A DNA stretch of 6,899 nt from contig CAJJMX010000088.1 of the NCBI GenBank assembly GCA_905192935.1, positions 1-6,899 on the forward strand, read 5' to 3'. The DNA is from an uncultured Mailhella sp. Lineage in GTDB: Bacteria; Desulfobacterota; Desulfovibrionia; Desulfovibrionales; Desulfovibrionaceae. This document shows positions 1-5,496 of this stretch, piece after piece; the first letter of the stretch is position 1, and each line of letters starts with the position of its first letter. The notes beneath the pieces were generated by a model. The model saw only the letters and a program-made list of their open reading frames with translations, ran no database searches and had not been told where the DNA came from. The position numbers were made by a program, and so were the translations under genes.

Positions 1-265
1 GGTCATGGACGGCTTTGAGATCTTCGGAAGCATGTTTGCGCTGGTGCCGGAAGCGCTGGTGGATGATCTGGCGCGCGATGCGGGAGGCGCCGTGACGAAG
101 AATCTTGCCTGGGGCGCGCTGAAACTGCCCGGAGGTGCGGGCGTGGCCTTCAGAGTTCTCGGTCACGGCGTGGAGAGCGTGCGGGCGAAGATGCGTGAAT
201 TTCATTCTCTGGTGCGGGAAAGGGCGCTCGGCAGACCCTTGCCCCCCGATTTTCTCTGGCGCTGA
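1..265 (+). CDS. ureD: Urease accessory protein UreD (UreH), C-terminal part only
   Basis: UreD is a scaffold protein that binds apo-urease with UreF and UreG in the cytoplasm, so that nickel and CO2 can be loaded into the active site. Only the last ~87 codons are here. The frame is open to the left edge (first full codon at positions 2-4) and stops with TGA at 263-265, so the ATG at 5 is probably internal. The visible end matches the family C-terminus in style: a Leu/Pro-Gly-Gly turn, a VLG-x-x-V-E-x-V-R helix start, a basic amphipathic helix, then G-R-P-x-P-P and a terminal aromatic-Trp-Arg. The family is normally about 270-300 residues, so roughly two thirds lies upstream. The urea channel 18 bp downstream supports the call. 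Without the N-terminal part the assignment rests on this short tail plus context. Confidence 0.75.
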   Translation, partial: VMDGFEIFGSMFALVPEALVDDLARDAGGAVTKNLAWGALKLPGGAGVAFRVLGHGVESVRAKMREFHSLVRERALGRPLPPDFLWR

Positions 266-283
266 CGAAAGGGAGGTGCGGGC

Positions 284-1282
284 ATGATGATGAAAAGAGA
301 AGGCACATCCGCATGCGGAGGATGCATGGGAGCAAGGTGCCTGTGCGCGCTTTTGCGCGGGGCCGGACAGGTCATGTTCCAGTGTTCGGCATGGACGGGA
401 CTTTTCTTTCTCTGCGGCATCCTGTGGGGAGCATGGAACGCGGGCAGACCGGAAATCTTCCTCGGCGCGATCGTCGGACTTCTTGCGGGCACGGCGACGG
501 CCTTTCTCATCGGTGCGCCGCGCGAGGAGATAGGGCAGGGCCTGCACGGCTACAACGGTATCCTTGTGGGCTGCGCGCTTCCCGTGTTTCTGGAAGGAGG
601 GACCGTATGCTGGGTCCTCATCGTGCTCGGCGCCATGTTTTCCACCGTCATCATGATGGCCGTCTCCCGCGTGTTCTCATCGTGGAAGGTGTCGGCCATG
701 ACCGGCCCCTTCGTGTTCGCCACATGGTTCATCCTTCTTGCCTCCTACAGCTTTGCCGGCTTCGACGCCGTGGCGCTGCCGAGTCCCTCCCTGCCCGCGC
801 TCCCTCACGACGCCGTGGCCTTCTTCGGACCTGAGGCACTCCTTCTCTCCAGCCTTTCCGGCGTGTCTCAGGTCTTTCTCATCAATGATCCGGTGACGGG
901 CGCGCTCTTTCTTGCCGGGCTTGCCGTGTCCTCGCCCGGCGCCGCCATCTTCGGATGGGGAGGTTCGCTCGTGGCCATGGTCACGGCGCTTCTTCTCGGT
1001 GCGGACGGCGCCTCCGTGGGCGCGGGGCTCTATCAGTTCAGCGCCGTGCTCACCGCCATAGGCCTGGGCACGGCCTTCTATCGTCCGGGCTGGCGGGTCG
1101 TGCTTTATGCGCTGCTTGCCACGGTGTTCACCGTGGTGGCCCAGGGCGCGCTCAACGCGGCCCTTGAACCGCTCGGCATTCCCACGCTCACCTTTCCCTT
1201 CGTCATAGCCGCGTGGCTCTTTCTGCTTCCGCACGTCGGACTCGATCCCGAGAGCCGCGGCAGTTCCTCAACTTCAGCCTGA
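284..1282 (+). CDS. Urea channel/transporter, UT family
   Basis: A 332-residue inner-membrane protein of the UT family, which passes urea down its gradient as a trimer of channels; the structurally known bacterial member comes from Desulfovibrio vulgaris and has a similar length. The family's two-fold internal repeat is visible. The first half has GYNGILVG (89-96) and TGPFVFATW (140-148); the second half has the matching YQFSAVLTAIG (250-260) and TFPFVIAAW (303-311). LRGAGQVMFQ (24-33) is the typical entry helix, echoed by GVSQVFL near 193-199. About ten hydrophobic segments are seen. GGAGG at 272-276 lies 7 bases before the chosen ATG. An internal ATG at 326 also has a GGAGG, but only 4 bases away. 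The N-terminal ~22 residues are hydrophilic and carry four cysteines (11, 14, 19, 21), an unusual extension. It is probably co-transcribed with ureD and the ammonium channel. The family is firm; urea as substrate is inferred from family and context. Confidence 0.93.
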   Translation: MMMKREGTSACGGCMGARCLCALLRGAGQVMFQCSAWTGLFFLCGILWGAWNAGRPEIFLGAIVGLLAGTATAFLIGAPREEIGQGLHGYNGILVGCALPVFLEGGTVCWVLIVLGAMFSTVIMMAVSRVFSSWKVSAMTGPFVFATWFILLASYSFAGFDAVALPSPSLPALPHDAVAFFGPEALLLSSLSGVSQVFLINDPVTGALFLAGLAVSSPGAAIFGWGGSLVAMVTALLLGADGASVGAGLYQFSAVLTAIGLGTAFYRPGWRVVLYALLATVFTVVAQGALNAALEPLGIPTLTFPFVIAAWLFLLPHVGLDPESRGSSSTSA

Positions 1283-1294
1283 CGGGAGTTTTCC

Positions 1295-2509
1295 ATGTAT
1301 ACGGTCGATTCGGGAGATACCGCCTTCATTCTGCTCTGTACGGCGCTGGTCTGCCTCATGACCCCGGGACTCGCCTTCTTCTACGGCGGTCTCGTGCGGC
1401 GCAAGAACGTGCTCACCATCATGATGCAGAGCTTCATTTCCATGGGCGTCATTGCCGTCATCTGGATCTTCGGCGGCTTCAGTCTGGCCTTCGGTCCGGA
1501 CGTGGGCGGCGTGATAGGCGACATCACCTACCATTTCGCGCTGGACAAGGTGGGAGCCGCGCCCAGCCCCGATTATGCCACCACGGTTCCCTTCATCCTG
1601 TTCTTCGCCTATCAGCTCATGTTCGCCATCATCACGCCCGCGCTCATCACGGGAGCCTTCGCAGGCCGCTTCAACTTCCGCGGCTACCTTCAGTTCCTCG
1701 TGCTGTGGATGATCTTCGTCTACATTCCGGTGTGCCACTGGGTGTGGGGCGGCGGCTTCCTCGGCAGGCTCGGCGTGATGGACTTTGCGGGCGGCATCGT
1801 GGTGCACGTGAACGCCGGTTTTGCCGCGCTCTCCACGGTGCTCTTCCTCGGACCGCGCGACGACGTGGCGCCGGGGACCCGTCCCGAGCCCAATAACCTT
1901 CCGCTCGTGGCCGTGGGCGCGGGGCTTCTGTGGTTCGGCTGGTTCGGCTTCAACGCGGGCGGCGCCTATGCCGGCGACGGCCTTGCCGCCTACGCCTTCA
2001 CCAACACCACCATAGCCGGCTCCATCGCCATGCTGGTATGGATGTTCCTCGACTGGCACTATGCCTCGCGTCCGTCCTTCTCCGGCGTGCTCGTGGGCGC
2101 GGTGGCCGGTCTTGCCACCATCACCCCCTGCGCAGGCTACGTTCCGCCGTGGGCGGCCATAATCATAGGCGCGGCCGGAGCCGTGGTCTGCTACTTCGCC
2201 CGCTGCGTGCAGGCCAGACTGCATTTCGACGATGCTCTCGAAGTCTGGCGCGCCCACGGCATGGGCGGTCTGACCGGCGCTCTGCTGGTCGGCGTGTTCG
2301 CTTCCGCGGCCATCAATCATGTGCAGGCCGGCGTGGAGCAGTTCTTCCTGCAGCTTCTCGGCATCGTGGTGGCGGCGGCATGGTCCTTCTTCGCCACGTG
2401 GATCATCCTTAAGGTCATCAGCCGCTTCGGCCCCATCCGCGTGAATTATGCTCAGGAGCTTGAAGGCCTCGACGAGGCTCTGCACGGCGAGTCGGCCTAC
2501 AGACTCTAG
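1295..2509 (+). CDS. amt: Ammonium channel, Amt/MEP/Rh family
   Basis: A 404-residue polytopic inner-membrane protein, the usual length for bacterial Amt, conducting ammonium/ammonia as a trimer. Recognisable landmarks are TPGLAFFYGGLVRRKN near the N-terminus (23-38), HWVWGGG (148-154), the DFAGGIVVHVNAG signature (163-174) and HGMGG (321-325). The two pore histidines (His171, His321) and the conserved Asp163 are present, as are the expected pore phenylalanines (Phe110, Phe219) and Trp151. Relative to E. coli AmtB, the serine of the external binding site (Ser219 there) is Gly223. The protein starts directly at the first membrane helix, with no separate signal peptide. The C-terminal tail GLDEALHGESAY is the type that binds the PII protein GlnK, yet no glnK follows. 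GGGAG at 1284-1288 lies 6 bases before the ATG. The 12-bp gap from the urea channel indicates one operon, with urease-derived ammonia as a likely substrate. Confidence 0.96.
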   Translation: MYTVDSGDTAFILLCTALVCLMTPGLAFFYGGLVRRKNVLTIMMQSFISMGVIAVIWIFGGFSLAFGPDVGGVIGDITYHFALDKVGAAPSPDYATTVPFILFFAYQLMFAIITPALITGAFAGRFNFRGYLQFLVLWMIFVYIPVCHWVWGGGFLGRLGVMDFAGGIVVHVNAGFAALSTVLFLGPRDDVAPGTRPEPNNLPLVAVGAGLLWFGWFGFNAGGAYAGDGLAAYAFTNTTIAGSIAMLVWMFLDWHYASRPSFSGVLVGAVAGLATITPCAGYVPPWAAIIIGAAGAVVCYFARCVQARLHFDDALEVWRAHGMGGLTGALLVGVFASAAINHVQAGVEQFFLQLLGIVVAAAWSFFATWIILKVISRFGPIRVNYAQELEGLDEALHGESAYRL

Positions 2510-2520
2510 GAGGCGGAGAG

Positions 2521-2554
2521 AAGCGGCCGGGACGCCTGAGCCCGCCGCTTTTTT
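2521..2554 (+). terminator. Intrinsic terminator after the ammonium channel gene
   Basis: The arms are AGCGGC/GCCGCT, a one-base C bulge, then GGG/CCC, with a 9-base loop and six T (2549-2554). It starts 12 bases after the amt stop codon and marks the end of the urease-urea-ammonium transcript. Confidence 0.85.
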
Positions 2555-2569
2555 CTCCGTCCGGTCACG

Positions 2570-2609
2570 ATGTCCGGCAGGTTCGGGAAACGGCGGGCCT
2601 GCCGGACAT
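2570..2609 (+). repeat. 12-bp perfect inverted repeat (hairpin) between amt and crcB
   Basis: ATGTCCGGCAGG (2570-2581) and its exact reverse complement CCTGCCGGACAT (2598-2609) enclose a 16-base loop. No uninterrupted T-tract follows (GCTTTCTTGTT), so it is not a textbook terminator. It may act as a second weak terminator behind the amt terminator, or as an upstream control element for the crcB genes. Confidence 0.6.
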
Positions 2610-2618
2610 GCTTTCTTG

Positions 2619-2645
2619 TTCCCGGTCATTGACAATCCCCGGGAA
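2619..2645. promoter_or_regulatory. 27-bp near-perfect dyad, possible operator for crcB
   Basis: The dyad is centred on base 2632. Outer arms TTCCCGG (2619-2625) and CCGGGAA (2639-2645) flank an inner palindrome ATTG-A-CAAT (2628-2636). Eleven of thirteen base pairs match, and only the two pairs between the arms fail. A perfect -35 hexamer TTGACA (2629-2634) sits in the middle, so a bound protein would be expected to block RNA polymerase. The symmetry is seen directly; the operator role is inferred. I do not recognise a known regulator consensus. Confidence 0.45.
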
Positions 2646-2657
2646 AGCTCGGATTCT
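2629..2657 (+). promoter_or_regulatory. Possible sigma70 promoter for the crcB pair
   Basis: TTGACA (2629-2634) is a perfect -35 box. After a 17-bp spacer lies GATTCT (2652-2657), only a three-of-six match to the -10 consensus. Start of transcription would be near 2664, leaving a leader of about 15 bases, just enough for the GGAG ribosome site of the first crcB gene. The weak -10 would suit an activated or regulated promoter. Confidence 0.35.
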
Positions 2658-2678
2658 CCTTCCCCTGGAGTGACGCTT

Positions 2679-3038
2679 ATGAATTCTGTCATGCTTGTTG
2701 CTGCGGGCGGTGCGCTCGGCGCCCTGTGCCGCTATCTTACGGGAATGTTTGCTTCGGCCCTCTTCGGTCCCTTCTTTCCCGTGGGAACCCTCATCGTCAA
2801 CGTGCTCGGCTGCTTCGTCATAGGAGGCGTGTTCGCCTCCGAACCTTCCGGGCCGATAGGGGATTTCGTTCTGCAGGGCTTCTGCGGCGCGCTCACCACG
2901 TTTTCCACCTTTTCTCTGGACAGCTTCCGGCTTTTTCAGCAGGGATACGTGGGCAGAGGCGCGGCCAACGTGCTCCTGAATCTGATCCTCGGTCTTTCGG
3001 CCGCCGCGCTCGGACTTTTCCTGTTCCGAGTGGACTAG
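2679..3038 (+). CDS. crcB: Fluoride ion channel CrcB/Fluc, first copy
   Basis: A 119-residue membrane protein with four hydrophobic helices, the normal size for Fluc. Fluc proteins export fluoride across the inner membrane as dual-topology dimers. Conserved elements in order: GGALGALCRY (10-19, with Arg18), GTLIVNVLG (36-44, pore-lining Asn41), GFCGALTTFSTF (67-78, the Phe box with Phe75 and Phe78, next to the sodium-binding turn) and a final helix with NLILGL (101-106). The frame is open for 77 codons before this ATG, but that stretch has no family similarity and crosses the upstream terminator. GGAG at 2667-2670, 8 bases before the ATG at 2679, fixes the start. A second crcB-type gene follows. 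No fluoride riboswitch is visible in the leader. Confidence 0.95.
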   Translation: MNSVMLVAAGGALGALCRYLTGMFASALFGPFFPVGTLIVNVLGCFVIGGVFASEPSGPIGDFVLQGFCGALTTFSTFSLDSFRLFQQGYVGRGAANVLLNLILGLSAAALGLFLFRVD

Positions 3039-3136
3039 CGGTCCCGCGTGCCTGCGGAGGAAGGGACGTATTTTTCTCGTCTCTTCGACATCCTTTTTTT
3101 TGAATTTCAACGTCCCCTTACGGGCGGAGAATGAAT

Positions 3137-3538
3137 ATGACGCAGTTTGCAAAACAGGTGGTGGCGGTGCTGTGCGGCGGCGCGCTCGGCGCGGTATGCC
3201 GCGTCAAGATCAGCTGGACGGTCATGAATGTCTCGGGCGTGCTCTTTCCCCTCGGCATATTGTGCGTGAACATGATCGGTTCCTTTCTGCTGGGCCTGCT
3301 CATGGGCGTGGCTTCCCGCGTGAAGCACGGCTATCCCACGGCCACGGCCTTTCTCGCCACGGGCTTTTTCGGCGGCTTCACCACGTTTTCCTCCTTCGCG
3401 CTCGACACCGTGACGCTCTGGGGAACGGATCATGCGCTTTTCGCCATTCTGAACGTCGGCCTGAACACGCTGCTCTGCGTGGCGCTTGCCGGTCTCGGCT
3501 GGTTTCTGGGCTCTCCCTCCACGGCAAGGCGGTCATGA
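3137..3538 (+). CDS. crcB: Fluoride ion channel CrcB/Fluc, second copy
   Basis: A 133-residue four-helix Fluc protein, clearly homologous to its upstream neighbour but not a recent duplicate, since only the motifs are shared. In order: GGALGAVCRV (14-23, Arg22), GILCVNMIGSF (40-50, Asn45), GFFGGFTTFSSF (76-87, Phe box with Phe84 and Phe87), then NVGLNTLL (106-113). Asn45 and the Phe box are intact, so it could conduct on its own; heterodimers with the first copy are also possible, as known for paired crcB genes in some Gram-positive bacteria. There are two candidate starts. The ATG at 3131 is only 1 base after GGAG (3126-3129), while the ATG at 3137 is 7 bases after it and is preferred. The 98-bp gap from the first copy has no clear terminator, so co-transcription is likely. 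The last residues (SPSTARRS) are a short basic tail. Confidence 0.94.
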   Translation: MTQFAKQVVAVLCGGALGAVCRVKISWTVMNVSGVLFPLGILCVNMIGSFLLGLLMGVASRVKHGYPTATAFLATGFFGGFTTFSSFALDTVTLWGTDHALFAILNVGLNTLLCVALAGLGWFLGSPSTARRS

Positions 3539-3769
3539 ACGAGGGGCGTCTTCCGCGCTGCGCCCACGGCAGCACGGCTTTGCCCGGCGCATGACCATGC
3601 AGAGCGCCGTTCCGGCAGCCGCGCCCGGCGGCCGCAGGCGGGACCCGTCGCCTGCGCGGACGGATTTCCCGCTTCGGCCCTTCGTCTCGACAGCAAGGTG
3701 AGAAGCTTTCCCGGACAGGGAAGGCTCACCGCGACCTTTGAAGAAAAGCCCTTGGTTCAAGGGCTTTTT
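3539..3769 (+). other. Structured non-coding tail after crcB; possible long 3' UTR or small RNA
   Basis: There is no credible protein here. Three stem-loops occur in series. The first is CGCAGGCG/CGCCTGCG (3633-3640 with 3649-3656). The second is a 13-bp stem interrupted by one 3-base bulge (GGTGAG + CTTTCCC pairing with GGGAAGG + CTCACC, 3697-3730, including one G-T pair). The third is the terminator at 3744-3769. I see no convincing promoter within the stretch, so it may be a long 3' UTR of the crcB transcript, from which a small RNA could be processed. It matches no RNA family I recognise. Confidence 0.35.
3744..3769 (+). terminator. Strong intrinsic terminator ending the crcB transcript
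   Basis: AAAAGCCCTTG (3744-3754) and CAAGGGCTTTT (3758-3768) form a perfect 11-bp stem with a 3-base GTT loop and a T-tract at 3765-3769. The A-tract on the 5' side could give weak function on the other strand. It lies 206 bases past the second crcB stop. Confidence 0.85.
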
Positions 3770-3846
3770 CATGTCCGGGAACAAAACGGAACAACGCCTT
3801 TCGGCTCCCGGAGCCGGCAGACACCAGGATGCGGAGATCCCGACGC

Positions 3847-3871
3847 ACGGCCCGCGCCGGAGCCGTTTTTT
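3847..3871 (+). terminator. Second intrinsic terminator upstream of tolB
   Basis: ACGGC-CCG (3847-3854) pairs with CGG-(A bulge)-GCCGT (3858-3866) around a CGC loop, followed by six T (3866-3871). It lies about 80 bases beyond the first terminator and 47 bases before the tolB -35 box. It could either insulate tolB or end a short transcript from 3770-3846. Confidence 0.6.
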
Positions 3872-3917
3872 CCTTGTTTCCGCAGAGGTTGCGCAGTCGG
3901 ACGCCTCATGTCCGCAC

Positions 3918-3946
3918 TTGACCGCAAAGACGCGCGGGAATATGCT
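3918..3946 (+). promoter_or_regulatory. Sigma70-like promoter for tolB
   Basis: TTGACC (3918-3923, five of six), a 17-bp spacer, then TATGCT (3941-3946, four of six). Transcription would start near 3953, giving a ~53-base leader. It sits just downstream of two terminators, so tolB appears to be separately transcribed from the fluoride genes. Confidence 0.65.
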
Positions 3947-4005
3947 CTAGCCTCCTTGCGACAGCCGGGGATCCGGCGGTCCAGAAATCCATCCAAGGGT
4001 GTCAT

Positions 4006-5325
4006 ATGCGTAAAATCATTTATCTTTTTCATAACGTCCGCGTGGCGGTCCTGCTTGTTCTGGCCCTGGCTTTCGCCGTGCAGTGCCAGGCGGCCACCAT
4101 GGTGGACATCTACGGTCCCGGTCAGAATCAGATAAAGCTGTCCATGGCGTCTCCGCTCACCGCTCCCGGTCAGCGCGCCACGGCGCTCGGCTCGGAACTC
4201 AACGACGCCATTGTGGCCGATCTCAATTTCCTGCCGTTCATGCAGCTCATTCCTTCCTCCGCGGTACTCGGCGGCACGGTGCTCAATGCCTGGCAGGGCA
4301 CGGACGTGGATTTCCGCCGCTTCCAGATCGCTGGCGCCGACCTTCTGGTCACGGCGCACTGGCCTTCCGGCGACAGGGAGAACTCCACCGTGGAGCTGCG
4401 CGTGTTTGAAACCTATTCGGGCAAGTTCGTGTTCGGCAACGCCTATTCCGGCGTGACCCACACCGAGGTGCCCAACGTGGCCGACCGCTTCTGCGACGAT
4501 CTCATGGCCGCCCTTACCGGCGCGCGCGGATTCTTCAGCAGCTCCCTCGCCTTCGTGAAGGGCAACGGCAAAAAGCGCGACGTGTGGGTGGTGCGCGCCA
4601 CCGGCCGCGATCTGCGTCAGGTGACCAATATCCCCGGCTCCGCCATGTCTCCTTCCTGGTCTCCCGACGGCCGTTACGTGGTGTTCAGCCACATGGACGA
4701 CAGCACCCATGCCCTCGGCGTGTGGGACCGTCTGAACAATACCGTGAAGCGCGTCCGCTTCCCCGGCAACACCGTCATAGGTCCGTGCTTTCTGCCGGAC
4801 AACCGCGTGGCCGTGAGTCTGTCCACCGGTCATTATCCCGACATCTTCCTGCTGAACCGTCAGTTCCAGCGTGAACGTCCTCTGGAGCAGAGCGCCGCCA
4901 TCAACGTGTCGCCCTCCTTCGACGCCACCGGTACCAAGATGGCCTTCACGTCCAGCCGTCTCGGCAGCCCGCAGGTCTTCCTGAAGGACTTCTCCACCGG
5001 CACCGTGTCCCGCGTGAGCATGGACGGCTCCTACAACTCCGAGCCCTGCATCAGCCCCGACGGCACGCTCATCGCCTACACCAAGGCCACGCCTTCGGGC
5101 TTCCGCATCTTCGTGCACGACATGGTCACGGGCTCCGATCAGCAGATTTCCTTCGGCCCCGGCAGAGACGAACAGCCTGCCTTTGCTCCCGACAGCTACT
5201 TCGTCGCCTTTACCTCCACCAGAAGCGGCAAATCCCAGATTTACCTGACCACGCGCCACGGCGGCGAGGCCAAGCATGTGCCCACCGGAGCGGGCAATGC
5301 CTCGTTCCCGAGCTGGGGAAAGTAA
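4006..5325 (+). CDS. tolB: Tol-Pal system translocation protein TolB
   Basis: A periplasmic protein of the Tol-Pal envelope system; its beta-propeller binds the lipoprotein Pal, and its N-terminus responds to TolA, helping constrict the outer membrane during division. The 439-residue length is typical. A Sec signal peptide is clear: basic start, hydrophobic core 12-24, likely cleavage after CQA at 27-29. The N-terminal alpha/beta domain spans about 30-170. The propeller follows, with blades marked by SPSWSPDGRYVVF (215-227), GPCFLPDNRVAV (259-270), SPSFDATGTKMAFTSSR (302-318), EPCISPDGTLIAYT (346-359) and QPAFAPDSYFVAFTSTR (390-406). The closing FPSWGK (434-439) echoes the first blade. AAGGG at 3995-3999 lies 6 bases before the ATG. 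pal follows after 171 bp with its own promoter. tolQ, tolR and tolA are not adjacent upstream, so they should lie elsewhere in the genome. Confidence 0.96.
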   Translation: MRKIIYLFHNVRVAVLLVLALAFAVQCQAATMVDIYGPGQNQIKLSMASPLTAPGQRATALGSELNDAIVADLNFLPFMQLIPSSAVLGGTVLNAWQGTDVDFRRFQIAGADLLVTAHWPSGDRENSTVELRVFETYSGKFVFGNAYSGVTHTEVPNVADRFCDDLMAALTGARGFFSSSLAFVKGNGKKRDVWVVRATGRDLRQVTNIPGSAMSPSWSPDGRYVVFSHMDDSTHALGVWDRLNNTVKRVRFPGNTVIGPCFLPDNRVAVSLSTGHYPDIFLLNRQFQRERPLEQSAAINVSPSFDATGTKMAFTSSRLGSPQVFLKDFSTGTVSRVSMDGSYNSEPCISPDGTLIAYTKATPSGFRIFVHDMVTGSDQQISFGPGRDEQPAFAPDSYFVAFTSTRSGKSQIYLTTRHGGEAKHVPTGAGNASFPSWGK

Positions 5326-5365
5326 AATAATTTAAATTTCTGGGCAAAATCCCCCCCTTACAAGC

Positions 5366-5393
5366 TTGACATCCATAGGGGCGAGGGTAATAT
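5366..5393 (+). promoter_or_regulatory. Strong sigma70-like promoter for pal
   Basis: TTGACA (5366-5371, perfect), a 16-bp spacer, then TAATAT (5388-5393). An AT-rich run (5323-5340) lies further upstream. Transcription would start near 5400, giving a leader of about 97 bases that ends in a near-perfect ribosome site. It fits independent, high expression of pal beyond readthrough from tolB, which has no visible terminator. Confidence 0.7.
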
Positions 5394-5496
5394 GCCGTTC
5401 TGCCCGATAAGTGCAGTTTTCTTTCCGCGCTCTGTAGATAAGAGGGAAGAGCGGGGAGAGAGAAATATTATGACTTAACTCTCAGGAGGAGTTATC

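Noticed and set aside
2448..2678. 77-codon in-frame extension upstream of the first crcB start
   Set aside because: It overlaps the amt 3' end and crosses the amt terminator, has no CrcB-like sequence, and the ribosome site fits the ATG at 2679.
2555..2678. Fluoride riboswitch before crcB
   Set aside because: The expected GGCGATG-type start and the downstream TGATG element of the crcB RNA motif are not found here, nor in the gap between the two crcB genes.
1274..2692. Long minus-strand open frame (472 codons) opposite amt
   Set aside because: Its translation is His/Gly/Glu/Ala-rich without domains and mirrors the codon bias of amt. Antisense open frames are expected opposite GC-rich genes.
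3061..3119. Inverted repeat AAGGGACGT / ACGTCCCCTT between the two crcB genes
   Set aside because: Imperfect (one extra C) with a ~40-base loop and no T-tract at the right place; likely chance, so not called as an element.
3769..5277. Long minus-strand open frame (502 codons) opposite tolB
   Set aside because: Same reason: low-complexity translation opposite a secure gene, also running through intergenic DNA and the tolB promoter.
5470..5478. Two-codon open frame (ATG ACT TAA) in the pal leader, as a possible regulatory mini-ORF
   Set aside because: No ribosome site of its own and too short to distinguish from chance.
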